A stretch of 64,000 nt of DNA from the NCBI GenBank assembly GCA_030158725.1, contig JAOASJ010000126.1:1-64000 (forward strand), read 5' to 3'. Of the stretch, positions 1-10,407 are shown piece by piece. This stretch comes from Bacteroidia bacterium. GTDB lineage: Bacteria; Bacteroidota; Bacteroidia; NS11-12g; UBA955. Both the position numbers and the translations under genes were made by a program. The notes under the pieces were generated by a model. It made no database searches. It was not told where the DNA came from and saw only the letters and a program-made list of their open reading frames with translations. Every line of letters starts with the position of its first letter. Position 1 is the first letter of the stretch.

Positions 1-46
1 CCCGCAGGCGCAAAGCCTGCAAAAAGAGTTTTAGTAATACGTCGAT

Positions 47-811
47 TTAGAAATCGCCGTATACATCTGTCAATGCTTCACACCCATCCTCTGTTATAAG
101 AATAGTATGCTCAAATTGAGCCGATAATTTACCATCAATAGTCCTTGCAGTCCAACCATCTTTACGGTCTACCTTACAACGGGCTTTCCCAGCATTGATC
201 ATAGGCTCTATTGTAAACGTCATGCCCGGTCTAAGCACTACGCCACTATTTTTCTTAGCCACGTGGTCAACTTGTGGGTCTTCATGAAAGCGGATACCTA
301 CACCATGGCCACAAAATTCAAATACCACACTGTATCCATTTTTAACGGCGTGTTCATTGATAACGTAGCCAATATTGCCTAAATGATTACCTGGTTTGCA
401 TTCTGCAATGCCTAAGCGCAAACATTCTTTGGTGGTTTGCACCAATTTCTTTGCATAGTCGCTTACCTCACCAACCAAATACATGCGGCAGGTGTCACCG
501 AAATATCCGTTTAGAATACAAGTAACATCAATGTTGATGATGTCGCCATCTTTTACAACATAATCGTTTGGAACCCCATGACAAACCACATCATTTGGAG
601 AAATGCAGCTTGCGTGCTTGTAGCCTCTGTAACCTTTAGTTGCAGCAGTAGCACCATGCTTTAACACAAAGGCTTCTATAAGTCCATCCAGTTCGATGGT
701 CTTAACCCCTGGTTTAACAAACGGTTCAATATATTTTAAAGTTTCAGCCGCTAATTGGCTGCTTTTTCTAATCCCTTCAATTTGTTCGGGCGTTTTAATT
801 ATGATCGCCAT
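47..811 (-). CDS. map: Type I methionine aminopeptidase
   Basis: 254 aa; HGVGxxFHEDP, GMTFTIEPM and FEHTILIT motifs of type I MetAP. Confidence 0.97.
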   Translation of the reverse strand: MAIIIKTPEQIEGIRKSSQLAAETLKYIEPFVKPGVKTIELDGLIEAFVLKHGATAATKGYRGYKHASCISPNDVVCHGVPNDYVVKDGDIINIDVTCILNGYFGDTCRMYLVGEVSDYAKKLVQTTKECLRLGIAECKPGNHLGNIGYVINEHAVKNGYSVVFEFCGHGVGIRFHEDPQVDHVAKKNSGVVLRPGMTFTIEPMINAGKARCKVDRKDGWTARTIDGKLSAQFEHTILITEDGCEALTDVYGDF

Positions 812-817
812 ATCTTT

Positions 818-1612
818 TTATCTTTTAATTTTGTGCAATTGTCTTTGCAGTTCGTTGAAATACGGCTGCGAATTTAGCAATCGACTTCCATACCAACTAA
901 ATAATTCACCATCTACCGTCAATATTTTTGAATTCGGGAGTAAAGTTTGTAATTCTTCAACATGCTTTTCCTTGAAAGGGTAGGGTTCAGAGGAAAGGAG
1001 CAGAACTTCGGGATTCAGCAATTGTAGTTCATCCAAATTCAATTCTGGATAGCGTTGTTCTTTTATCAAATTATTAAAACCAGCGCGTTGCAACATGTGG
1101 TTGATAAAGGTATCGCAGCCAACAGCCATGTATGGGTTGCGCCATACCAAATACAAACAGTTGTATTGGTGTCTTATTTTCTTTTGGTTTAAACTCAGGG
1201 TGATTTTTCGAAGCAAATCTTCTGCTTCATTTTTTACATCTAACAGCTCTGCTAGACTGCGCATCATGTAAAAAGCATCATCGATGTTTTTTATATCACT
1301 AACCCAAACTGGATATTTTTTGGCAAGGGTTTCAACAATTTCCTCATTGTTTTCTTCCTTATTGCAAATAATTAAGTCTGGTTGTAGTTCATCCAATTCT
1401 TCATAACGGATTTTCTTGGTGCCTCCAATTTTGGTGGCTTTTTTAAAATGCGATTTAGGATGAACACAGAAAACAGTTTGTGCAACTATTTTGTCTTTTA
1501 ATCCAAGTTCATAAAGAAATTCAGTTTGAGAAGGCACCAAAGAAACAATACGTTGTATTGGTTTTTGGATGTTTACAACCCTTCCCAGCATATCTACAAT
1601 GCTGACAGGCAT
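818..1612 (-). CDS. Helical-backbone metal receptor / BtuF-like substrate-binding protein without signal peptide
   Basis: RIVSLVPSQTEFLYELGL and ELQPDLIICNKEEN resemble the TroA/BtuF fold; N-terminus lacks a hydrophobic stretch. Confidence 0.85.
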   Translation of the reverse strand: MPVSIVDMLGRVVNIQKPIQRIVSLVPSQTEFLYELGLKDKIVAQTVFCVHPKSHFKKATKIGGTKKIRYEELDELQPDLIICNKEENNEEIVETLAKKYPVWVSDIKNIDDAFYMMRSLAELLDVKNEAEDLLRKITLSLNQKKIRHQYNCLYLVWRNPYMAVGCDTFINHMLQRAGFNNLIKEQRYPELNLDELQLLNPEVLLLSSEPYPFKEKHVEELQTLLPNSKILTVDGELFSWYGSRLLNSQPYFNELQRQLHKIKR

Positions 1613-1615
1613 TGA

Positions 1616-2716
1616 TTATAAGTTGCCGCGTTCGGCTTGTTCGCGTTCTATGGCCTCAAATAATGCTTTGAAATTACCTTTACCGAATGATTTAGCCCCT
1701 TTACGTTGTATGATTTCATAGAACATAGTTGGTCTATCTTCAACAGGCTTGGTAAACAATTGTAACAAATAACCTTCATCGTCGCGGTCTACCAATATGC
1801 CTAATTCTTTTAAAGGCTCGATATCTTCTTCTATTGGACCAACACGGTCTAATAAATCGTCGTAATATGAACTTGGAACTTTAAGAAACTCAACACCACG
1901 CTCCATTAATTGTTTAACTGTAGAAACGATATCAAGGGTAGCAATAGCAACGTGCTGGGTGCCTTCACCTTCGTAGAACTCAAGGTATTCTTCTACCTGT
2001 GATTTCTTTTTGCCTTCAGCAGGTTCGTTGATAGGGAATTTAACAAAACCATTTCCATTACTCATCACTTTACTCATTAGTGCTGAGTATTCAGTTGAAA
2101 TGTCATTGTCATCGAAAGATAAAATATTCTTAAAGCCCATTACGTCTTCATAGAATTTTACCCAAGGATTCATTTGATCCCAACCAACATTTCCAACGCA
2201 ATGGTCAACGTACAACAAACCGGTAGGACCAGGGTTGTAGGCACTTTCCCATTTTCTATAACCTGGCATAAATATGCCATTGTAATTTTTACGTTCAATA
2301 AACAAATGCACCACTTCACCATAGGTGTGAATACCACTCATGCGAACTTCACCATTTTCATCAGAAAGGGTAGTAGGTTCTAGGCATGACTTACCACCGC
2401 GTTTGGTGGTTTGTTCATGAGCATCGTAGGCGTCATCAACCATTAAGGCTAAAGTTTTAACACCGTCACCATGTTTGAAATGGTGTTTTGCGATTTCTGA
2501 ATCAGAGTGCAATGGCGTGGTTAAAACCAAGCGCATTTTATTTTGCACCAATACATAACTAACACGGTCTTTAACTCCAGTTTCTGGTCCAGCGTAGGCT
2601 AAACTTTGAAAACCAAAGGCTGTTTTGTAATAGTGGGCAGCTTGTTTAGCATTGCCAACATACAATTCAATATAGTCGGTACCGTGTAAGGGCAGGAAAT
2701 CTGTTTCTGAACTCAT
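1616..2716 (-). CDS. hppD: 4-hydroxyphenylpyruvate dioxygenase
   Basis: 366 aa; GTDYIELYVGNAKQAAHYY, two VOC domains, C-terminal FEAIEREQAERGNL typical of HPPD. Confidence 0.96.
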   Translation of the reverse strand: MSSETDFLPLHGTDYIELYVGNAKQAAHYYKTAFGFQSLAYAGPETGVKDRVSYVLVQNKMRLVLTTPLHSDSEIAKHHFKHGDGVKTLALMVDDAYDAHEQTTKRGGKSCLEPTTLSDENGEVRMSGIHTYGEVVHLFIERKNYNGIFMPGYRKWESAYNPGPTGLLYVDHCVGNVGWDQMNPWVKFYEDVMGFKNILSFDDNDISTEYSALMSKVMSNGNGFVKFPINEPAEGKKKSQVEEYLEFYEGEGTQHVAIATLDIVSTVKQLMERGVEFLKVPSSYYDDLLDRVGPIEEDIEPLKELGILVDRDDEGYLLQLFTKPVEDRPTMFYEIIQRKGAKSFGKGNFKALFEAIEREQAERGNL

Positions 2717-2755
2717 AAATAGGTTTTGTTAATAGATTACTTTAAGGAAAAACTA

Positions 2756-4855
2756 TTAATAGAATTTGTAACGTTCGTCTTTAACATCAGCAGCTTTTTT
2801 AAGGGCTTCGAATACTGAGTTATAAGCTTGTTGTTTCTTTTGGTCGTATAAGATTTTCTTTCTTGAGCTAAGATCGCTAGGAATGTCAGCTTTACTTGAA
2901 CTTTCAACCAAGATAATGTGCACACCATCGTTGCTCACAATTGGTTTACTCATTACATTTTGTTTCAATCCGCAAACATAACCTACAAGTTTTAAATCGT
3001 TACCAGCAAATTGAACGTTGGTAGAGTAGAAATTAATGTTGTAGAAAGGTTGAACCATTGATTTTACGCTAGTTGCTACTTCGTCAATTGATTTAGACTT
3101 TTTCATGCCATCTTCAAATTGTGTGGTCAAGATCGCAGCTTTCTTTTCGTTCATTACCAAACGGGTTACTTTTTCTCTAACATCTTCAACATCTGAAGTA
3201 CCTTCTTCTCTAACTTTAGAAAGTTTAGCAACGATTAATAGATTACCTGCAGAGATTACATCTGAGTATTCACCTACTTCTCTTTTTTCGTTGTATGCCC
3301 ATCTAACTACATCCATGGTACCTGGGATACCAGTCATAGAACGGTCGCTTTCTTTTACGTTGTTTGCTATACTCTTAACCAAGCCAAATTTCTTAACTTG
3401 TTGTTCGAACTCATCTTTATTTTCACCTGTAAGTGCAGATCTGAAATTGCTTGCTTTTTGGTAAGCTTCATCTTCAGTTGATTTAAGTGCTTCGATTGGT
3501 TTTCTAACTTCAGCAATTTTGATTAGCTCAGATGATTTTGGTTCTACCAATTTGATTAATGATAAACCATACATAGATTTAACTACAGTTGATTGACCCA
3601 TGCCAAGCGTTTTAACCGCTTTGTTGATTTCATCTACTTGTGAACCATCTCTTACCCATCCTAAGTCTTGAGCATATGTTACATCACCTGTGCTGGTTTT
3701 GCTGTTGAAGAAATCAAGTGCGTTTGGACTAGAATTAGATTCTGCACCTAATTTTTTTCCGTTAGCAATTGCTTTTAAAGTATCTTCTTTGGTAACACCT
3801 TTAACTGCTAACTCAACTTTTATAGCGTGGTAATAGAAAGCAGAGTCAGTTTTTTTGTCTAGTACTTTGAATAAACTGAATCCACCATCATAATATATTG
3901 GTCCGATTACGCTGTCTTTTGGAGCAGCAAATAATTTAGATTCGTATTCTTTGTTGTATGAACCATGTGATTGGAACAAGTCAGAATAAGGAACAGAACT
4001 GTTTAATTGAACATACACTGAATCTACTTCAGCGTTTTTGAATTCGTTCATTTCAGCAACTAAAGAGTTTCTAACTTCTAAAGTATCTTGTTTAGATGGA
4101 GATACATTGATTAAAACATATTCTAAATCTCTAGAAGCTTTTTGTTTGAACTCATCTTTGTGACGGTTGATGTAATCTTTCAAATCAGCATCTTCAATTT
4201 TAATTGATTTGTCATCAATAGAAGCGAAATTCAAGGTTACAGTTTTTCCATTGTAGTTAACTGTTGCTGCAAAATAGTCATCTTCAGCATCCAAACTGGT
4301 TGCGTAAAGTGATTTTGCAATTAATGAATTGTATTTTCTACTTTGAACTTCCATGAAAACTTGTTTTAAGATAAGTTCAAATTGAGCCATCATTTTGGCA
4401 TCTTTTTTCGCAACTTGGTTTTTGAAGTTGATAACGTTTGATGGAGAAAATTGACCATCTCTGCTAAAATATTGTTTAATGGTAGAGTGTGCATCATCAG
4501 AGTAAAGCAATTTTCCTGCTTCAGCAACTGAAATGTCTAAACCTAAAGTTTCAAATTCTTTATCTACAATCAATGATTGAATAAATTGATTCCAAGCATA
4601 AGAAGAAGCTTGTTCTCTAGTTTGTTCATTTTCACCTGTGCCATTTGAATTTAATTGAGCCAAAAGTTCTTTGTATTTGGCATCGAATTCAATAACAGAA
4701 ATTTCAGTTCCCGCAATTTCACCTACGTTTTGAGCGCCGCCAAAACTAAATTTGCTTTTACTGGAGAAATAGTCGCTAACAACAAAAAGGACAAGGGATA
4801 CTAGGATGAGCATTAGCACCCATGTTGAATTTCTAAGTTTATTTAATATGGACAT
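2756..4855 (-). CDS. SurA/PpiD-like periplasmic peptidyl-prolyl isomerase
   Basis: 699 aa; N-terminal TM segment MSILNKLRNSTWVLMLILVSLVLFVV, SurA_N-like region and rotamase-like repeats. Confidence 0.88.
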   Translation of the reverse strand: MSILNKLRNSTWVLMLILVSLVLFVVSDYFSSKSKFSFGGAQNVGEIAGTEISVIEFDAKYKELLAQLNSNGTGENEQTREQASSYAWNQFIQSLIVDKEFETLGLDISVAEAGKLLYSDDAHSTIKQYFSRDGQFSPSNVINFKNQVAKKDAKMMAQFELILKQVFMEVQSRKYNSLIAKSLYATSLDAEDDYFAATVNYNGKTVTLNFASIDDKSIKIEDADLKDYINRHKDEFKQKASRDLEYVLINVSPSKQDTLEVRNSLVAEMNEFKNAEVDSVYVQLNSSVPYSDLFQSHGSYNKEYESKLFAAPKDSVIGPIYYDGGFSLFKVLDKKTDSAFYYHAIKVELAVKGVTKEDTLKAIANGKKLGAESNSSPNALDFFNSKTSTGDVTYAQDLGWVRDGSQVDEINKAVKTLGMGQSTVVKSMYGLSLIKLVEPKSSELIKIAEVRKPIEALKSTEDEAYQKASNFRSALTGENKDEFEQQVKKFGLVKSIANNVKESDRSMTGIPGTMDVVRWAYNEKREVGEYSDVISAGNLLIVAKLSKVREEGTSDVEDVREKVTRLVMNEKKAAILTTQFEDGMKKSKSIDEVATSVKSMVQPFYNINFYSTNVQFAGNDLKLVGYVCGLKQNVMSKPIVSNDGVHIILVESSSKADIPSDLSSRKKILYDQKKQQAYNSVFEALKKAADVKDERYKFY

Positions 4856-5109
4856 ATCAGATTTTTTGAAAAATGAGTCGCAAAATAATGCTTTTAATCG
4901 TTAAAAATCAAATTACAATTAAAAAAAGGCGTAATTCAAGTGTAATAAATTTGATTAAGAGGCAAAATAATTGAGATTTGAGTTTATTAAATCAAGAAAA
5001 CGACTAAATATTTGGGCTTATAAAAGTTGGTTTAGTTTGTGTTTTAATACAAATTAATTAATGTATTTTTATGATTATTGTTGAAAATCATTCTTACCTT
5101 TGAAGGCTC

Positions 5110-5676
5110 ATGCACGACATAGAACCACACTACCATTGGTTGCATCTGTACAATTCAGTTGAAGATGAACGTTCCCCATTTTTTGAAACCATACATAGTG
5201 AGTTCGAATACAGCAATACCATATACAATTACTTAATACATCCTCAATGGGATAATTTTGGTTCACCTACTTTATACCTGAAAGTTTTATTTGCAGATTA
5301 TGAGGCTGGATACACAATTATTGAGCTAATTGGTGAATGGAACGATGTAATTCAAAATGACATCATGACTTTTAAACGCGATTTAATTGAATTAATGCAA
5401 GATGAAGGCATCAATAAGTTCATATTAATCGGCGATAATGTGCTCAATTTTCATGCATCAGACGACAGTTATTACGAAGAATGGTACAATGATATTGAAG
5501 ATGGATGGGTAGCTTTAGTCAATTTTAGAGAACATGTTTTGGAGGAATTCAAACAACACCGAATAGATTATTATCTCAATTTTGGAGGAGAACTTGATAA
5601 TTTGTTGTGGAGAAAATTTACGCCATTGCAAATGTTTAAGAAAGTTGATGAAATCATTCAACATAGATTGGGCTAG
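5110..5676 (+). CDS. Conserved hypothetical acidic protein
   Basis: 188 aa continuous ORF with TACCTTTG -7 element directly upstream. Confidence 0.75.
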   Translation: MHDIEPHYHWLHLYNSVEDERSPFFETIHSEFEYSNTIYNYLIHPQWDNFGSPTLYLKVLFADYEAGYTIIELIGEWNDVIQNDIMTFKRDLIELMQDEGINKFILIGDNVLNFHASDDSYYEEWYNDIEDGWVALVNFREHVLEEFKQHRIDYYLNFGGELDNLLWRKFTPLQMFKKVDEIIQHRLG

Positions 5677-5825
5677 GGTTCTAGAACCATTGGCGATTAT
5701 TTAATCCAACTTTTTCAATACTTTTTTTCAATCTGTCTGATAATCAATGTCAAATTTTTGTCATTTTTGATATTTGTTACAACATATATTGAGCAATCTC
5801 ATCTATTTTTGCATTCAATACGCTT

Positions 5826-8366
5826 ATGAGAAATATATACTTAAGAAATTTACTTTTCGGATCTGCTTTTGTCATTATACTGTGTAGCGCAGTTATGAAT
5901 GCAGGTGGACCAAATCCATCTTTAACCAATGCTCCAGGAGATAATGGAAATTGTACTTCATGTCATGGAGGAACTATAGTTACCTCTGGTAGCAATTTAA
6001 ACAACGTTCGTTTGAAATCTAATTTCACCGGAAATGGTTATATCCCAGATTCAACCTATACCATGGAATTAACCTACAAACAAACAGGTATTGTGAAATT
6101 TGGTTTTCAAGTTACATGCTTAGACAAAAACAACAGTCCTGCAGGTACATTAACCAGCACCACTTCTAGGACTGGTAAATCTACTGCTGTAATTAGCGGG
6201 CAAACTAGAGAATATATATCCCACACATCTACAGGTACTGCAAGTGTTGGTACAGATAGCACAAGATGGGTGTTTACTTGGAAAGCGCCATCTACCAACA
6301 TTGGTCCAGTTAAATTCCACTTGGTGGTAATGGCTACCAACAACAACAGCAACGATGATCCAGGTGATGCCGTTTATGGTAAATCGTTCCAAATTAATCC
6401 ATCGACTCTTTTACCTGTTGCTAAAGCAAAAAGTAATGATACCATTACTTGTACCAATTACAATGTACAATTACAAGGTACAGGAACAAATTCACCAAGT
6501 ACCTATACTTGGAAAATGACAGGTGGTTCACCTTCAACCAGTACTGCTCAAAATCCAACCGTGACTTATTTATCGCCAGGATTAAAGCAAGTAATTTTAA
6601 CTGTTAAAAACAGTAAGGGTGTCAGTTTTCCTGATACCATGGATATCTTAGTTAATACCTCTCCAGCTGCTACTATTTTAAATGGTTCTGCCGCTAGCAT
6701 TTGTCAAGGTGACTCCTTGCTTTTGAGTGCTAATACTGGAGCGGGCTTGACCTATTTATGGTTGAACAACAATAAAACCGTTCGTAACATCTATGTTAAA
6801 GACTCTGCTTCTTATACGGTTAAGGTAACTAGTACCAGCAACCAATGTGCAAAGACAAGTGCACCATTTAAATTAAGTTGGTATGGAAAACCGACCATCT
6901 CTTTATCGAAAACAAGCAATGACACTATATGTGGTCCTTACAATGAAACAATTACTGCAAGTGGTAATTTGATAGACAGTGTTCTGTGGTATGTAAATGG
7001 AGTACTTAGTAGAAGAACCAAAACCTTAACTACTGTATTTACTGGCACTAATAATATTAGTGTCACAGCGATTGCTAAAAGTGTAAATGGCTGCAGAAGC
7101 GCATTTGCAAGTCCTCTGAAATTGGTATCAATACCTAAACTTTATCCTAGCAACATACAAACAACTAAGTCAACCTCAACCATAGACTTTAGCTGGAATA
7201 AAAACAATGGAGCAATAGCTTATAGATATTCAATTAATGGGGGTTCTTTTTCAAACACCACCACTGATTCATCTCTTAATTTATCAGGGTTACAACCAAA
7301 TACCAGTTACAATATCACTTTAAGAACCTTACAGCTTTCTCCTTGTCAGTTTACCGATACAAGTTTTGTAATCAAAACAAATTTCTGTTCTAATATTGCC
7401 TTTAGTGTTAATTTAGATTCTAGAATTTGTAAAGGAAGTTCAATAACTGCTTTAGTCACTAAATTATATGCAGCTAAATACAGCATTGCCTTCGATAACC
7501 AAGCTTATGGAAAAGATACATCGTATACTTTTACACCAAACAAATCAGACAGTTTGACCATTTCAATTATAGACAGTTTAAGTCCTACTTGTCCTGCAAT
7601 AGTTGAAAAGTATGGTTACAGTGTTGATACCTTGTTCGATAATTCAATTGCAACTGCCACGCAAGAAAGCAGTTGTGTAAACCAATACAACATGAGTATT
7701 ATATCTGGTTATGGCACCTATGAGTTTTATAAAAATGGAGTGCTTCAAAATTCAGGTACAAGCAACTCGTATTTATTTACCGGTTTAAGTACTGGCGATA
7801 AACTTTCAGCAATTGGTAAAATAAACTCTTGCTCTAAATCATACGGTCAAGTTACTTTCACATTAAATCCTGCTGCAGTTTCTACCTATACCTATACACG
7901 TGCTTTTAAAAACTATACTTTCACCGCTGATGCCCAATCAAATGCATCTTATTCATGGAAAGTTGGTCAAACCGTGATTGGCAACACCGCAAGCTTTACC
8001 AAAGATATGAGTGCCTATGACAACTCTACTATTGCGGTAAGTTTGATCTCCACAACAGCCAATAATTGCATAGACTCTAGTGTTCAAAATATTACAGTAC
8101 CTAACTTCTCATCTATAGAAAACATAGGCAATTCAAACTTCAAAGTTTATCCAAATCCGTTTAATGAAAAATTAAACATTGAAGGTGCAATGAATGGTTT
8201 CACCGTAAGATTGCTTGATCATTTAGGAAGAATTGTACTAGAACAAAGTACCGATGAAAATTCATTAATCATTTCAAGTTCAGAATTAGCAAATGGAGTA
8301 TACCACATACTAATTCAAGACAATGATGGTGGAATGAACAGCTTCACTTTTGTGAAAGCCCAATAA
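5826..8366 (+). CDS. T9SS-secreted multidomain protein (choice-of-anchor/Reelin-like, PKD, fibronectin-III-like domains, CxxCH motif)
   Basis: Signal peptide; GNCTSCHGG; PKD-like region VTYLSPGLKQVILTVKNSKG; C-terminal FKVYPNPFNEKLNIEG sorting domain. Confidence 0.88.
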   Translation: MRNIYLRNLLFGSAFVIILCSAVMNAGGPNPSLTNAPGDNGNCTSCHGGTIVTSGSNLNNVRLKSNFTGNGYIPDSTYTMELTYKQTGIVKFGFQVTCLDKNNSPAGTLTSTTSRTGKSTAVISGQTREYISHTSTGTASVGTDSTRWVFTWKAPSTNIGPVKFHLVVMATNNNSNDDPGDAVYGKSFQINPSTLLPVAKAKSNDTITCTNYNVQLQGTGTNSPSTYTWKMTGGSPSTSTAQNPTVTYLSPGLKQVILTVKNSKGVSFPDTMDILVNTSPAATILNGSAASICQGDSLLLSANTGAGLTYLWLNNNKTVRNIYVKDSASYTVKVTSTSNQCAKTSAPFKLSWYGKPTISLSKTSNDTICGPYNETITASGNLIDSVLWYVNGVLSRRTKTLTTVFTGTNNISVTAIAKSVNGCRSAFASPLKLVSIPKLYPSNIQTTKSTSTIDFSWNKNNGAIAYRYSINGGSFSNTTTDSSLNLSGLQPNTSYNITLRTLQLSPCQFTDTSFVIKTNFCSNIAFSVNLDSRICKGSSITALVTKLYAAKYSIAFDNQAYGKDTSYTFTPNKSDSLTISIIDSLSPTCPAIVEKYGYSVDTLFDNSIATATQESSCVNQYNMSIISGYGTYEFYKNGVLQNSGTSNSYLFTGLSTGDKLSAIGKINSCSKSYGQVTFTLNPAAVSTYTYTRAFKNYTFTADAQSNASYSWKVGQTVIGNTASFTKDMSAYDNSTIAVSLISTTANNCIDSSVQNITVPNFSSIENIGNSNFKVYPNPFNEKLNIEGAMNGFTVRLLDHLGRIVLEQSTDENSLIISSSELANGVYHILIQDNDGGMNSFTFVKAQ

Positions 8367-8396
8367 AATATTCTCTTACAGTATGAATGCGAAGAT

Positions 8397-8420
8397 CCCG
8401 GGTCTGAAAAGGCTCGGGTT
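8397..8420. terminator. Weak hairpin between convergent genes
   Basis: cccggg tctgaaaagg ctcggg stem (one G-U pair) followed by ttcttt. Confidence 0.4.
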
Positions 8421-8436
8421 CTTTGCTTTATAGGGT

Positions 8437-9426
8437 TTATGAAAGAAATTCCAACAAATTGATATTGTCGGCATAATCTGTTAGACCAGGTTTTTGGGTT
8501 TGTCCCAAACCAACAGCTTGCTTTATTTCTGGCATATCTGAAGCAACACATTGCCACTGCTCTTTGTGTTGTTCTAAATAATTGTGAACTTCGTCAATAT
8601 CGTCGTAGTAATGGTAATTTAAAGTCGCAATAGGAGCGTGTGGCTCTTGCTTTTCTTGAAACAACATAAAGCCATTGTCGTAATGTTTGTCGAGATTCAT
8701 CAACAAAATTGACTTATGGTACATGTAGTTGTTGTAATATTTATGATGGTTCACATGGTCCATATACACATCGTATGCTTCGTATAATGGGCGTAATTCA
8801 AAACCTCTTGGCAAAATTAAATGAGAAACATTTCTGCACCCTAAGCCATAATAACTATAGATGTCATCGGCTAATCGTTTTAAAGTTTCTTCATTTTCAT
8901 TGCCACTTAATACGGCAATTGAAGTTCTGTTTTTGCGAATAACAGAAGGCACATCTTTGAAGTAGTACTCAAAATATCTTGCAGAATTATTGCTGCCAGT
9001 GGCGATTAAATAATGGATGCCATTTAATTTACCCTCGGTATTGATTCTGTTTTCTAATTCGGGGCTAAATTCAATAAGCTTTTGAATGGCATATTTCATC
9101 AAGACCTCATCGTTTGATGACAGTTTAGCTGAAATTTTTAATCCTTTTGCTAAGCCAGCAAGTAGGTCGTGCAAACCGACAAATGGAATGTTTCCAGCCA
9201 TTATAATTCCTAAAGTTTGCTCTCTCAATTCACATGTTTCATCCTTTAACCACTCTTCGATTTTTTCTTTGCTTAAAGCCTCCGACCAGCTGTTGGCAGA
9301 TAGTTGAATAAAGGTTTGGGTAAACCAAGGATTCATAATTTGAGCCTTCTCTTTAATGTCTTGAGGAATGTCTAATAAAGCCTGACCCAATTGGTAAAAA
9401 CTATTGATTATGTTTGTTTTTTGCAC
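8437..9426 (-). CDS. LuxC-like acyl-CoA reductase / acyl transferase
   Basis: 329 aa; GIIMAGNIPFVGLHDLL, ATGSNNSARYFEYYF, YSYYGLGCRNVSHLILPRG. Confidence 0.85.
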   Translation of the reverse strand: MQKTNIINSFYQLGQALLDIPQDIKEKAQIMNPWFTQTFIQLSANSWSEALSKEKIEEWLKDETCELREQTLGIIMAGNIPFVGLHDLLAGLAKGLKISAKLSSNDEVLMKYAIQKLIEFSPELENRINTEGKLNGIHYLIATGSNNSARYFEYYFKDVPSVIRKNRTSIAVLSGNENEETLKRLADDIYSYYGLGCRNVSHLILPRGFELRPLYEAYDVYMDHVNHHKYYNNYMYHKSILLMNLDKHYDNGFMLFQEKQEPHAPIATLNYHYYDDIDEVHNYLEQHKEQWQCVASDMPEIKQAVGLGQTQKPGLTDYADNINLLEFLS

Positions 9427-9469
9427 GGTGTAAAATGAGGTAACAAAATTAAAGATAATCCGTTACATA

Positions 9470-10243
9470 TTGGAAATGATTATAAGTTCTAAAAAAAATG
9501 TGTTTGTAAACAAAAAAAATGATAGGTTTGTACTAATGATTTCAAGATCCATTTTAGCTGTGTTTTTGTTGAGTTTAAGCGCTACTTGCTTTGCGCAAGA
9601 GGGTTTTAAATTTGGGCCTTCAGTAGCTTTTATCAGTTCTAGAACCCATGTTTTAGATAAGTTACCAGACAATTACAATTTCAGATTCAAGTCTGGGTTT
9701 AAATTTGGATTCACTGCCCAATACGGTTTTACACCAAAGTTTGTTCTTGGTACTGGTTTGTCTTTTGTAAACAAAGGATACCGTGTATTTAATGACACCA
9801 ACAGCAAAGGAAATCTTTTGAAAAGTAATTTAAGCCATATTGAACTTCCTGTTAACATGATTTTCAAATTCAGAATGGGTGCTTCATCGAGAATGCGTTT
9901 TTTATTGGGTGGAACTTTAAACTATCAAATTAAAACCAATGAAAAATTATTGGTAAACACAGGAGAGACATTTGTTATCAGAGAAAAAAATGAGCAACAA
10001 ATTTATCCGATGTTGAATACAGGGGTAGAAATTGCTAGCGAAAACAAGGCTGGAAATGTATTTGTTTTTGGGATTTACTATAGCCAAGCATTCAGCAACC
10101 AAAGTGTTTTGCATATTTCAGGATCTAAAACAGCTAGCTCAGACATATTTGCTTTAGGCTACAGAGGTTCTTATATCGGAATAGGATTGTCTTATTTGTT
10201 TGATCTTAAGAACTTTAAGAAAGAAGAAGTATTCTTCTATTAA
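9470..10243 (+). CDS. PorT-like outer-membrane beta-barrel protein
   Basis: Signal peptide ending CFAQEGFKFGP; amphipathic barrel pattern. Confidence 0.75.
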   Translation: MEMIISSKKNVFVNKKNDRFVLMISRSILAVFLLSLSATCFAQEGFKFGPSVAFISSRTHVLDKLPDNYNFRFKSGFKFGFTAQYGFTPKFVLGTGLSFVNKGYRVFNDTNSKGNLLKSNLSHIELPVNMIFKFRMGASSRMRFLLGGTLNYQIKTNEKLLVNTGETFVIREKNEQQIYPMLNTGVEIASENKAGNVFVFGIYYSQAFSNQSVLHISGSKTASSDIFALGYRGSYIGIGLSYLFDLKNFKKEEVFFY

Positions 10244-10407
10244 TTAAAGCGCTTTTATCGGGTTTTCTTCCAAAGGATTTAGTCATTGACTTCTTTGGAA
10301 TTCGCTTTGTTTTCCAATGTTATTTTTTTATTAATATCAATTAAACTCTCATTTAAGTTTGTTACATTTGCATAAATTTTGCAATCTAAGTAACTTACAT
10401 TTTAATT

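Noticed and set aside
1-30. Hairpin gcaggc-gcaaa-gcctgc at the left edge
   Set aside because: Plausible map terminator on the minus strand, but the required T-tract would lie outside the window, so it is not called.
696-983. 95-aa plus-strand ORF opposite map and the SBP gene
   Set aside because: Antisense to two well-supported genes; no recognisable domain. The same applies to the many other 60-130 aa ORFs antisense to hppD, ppiD-like, ribBA, pckA, relA/spoT and rpsA (e.g. 3105-3464, 18133-18813, 51063-51461).
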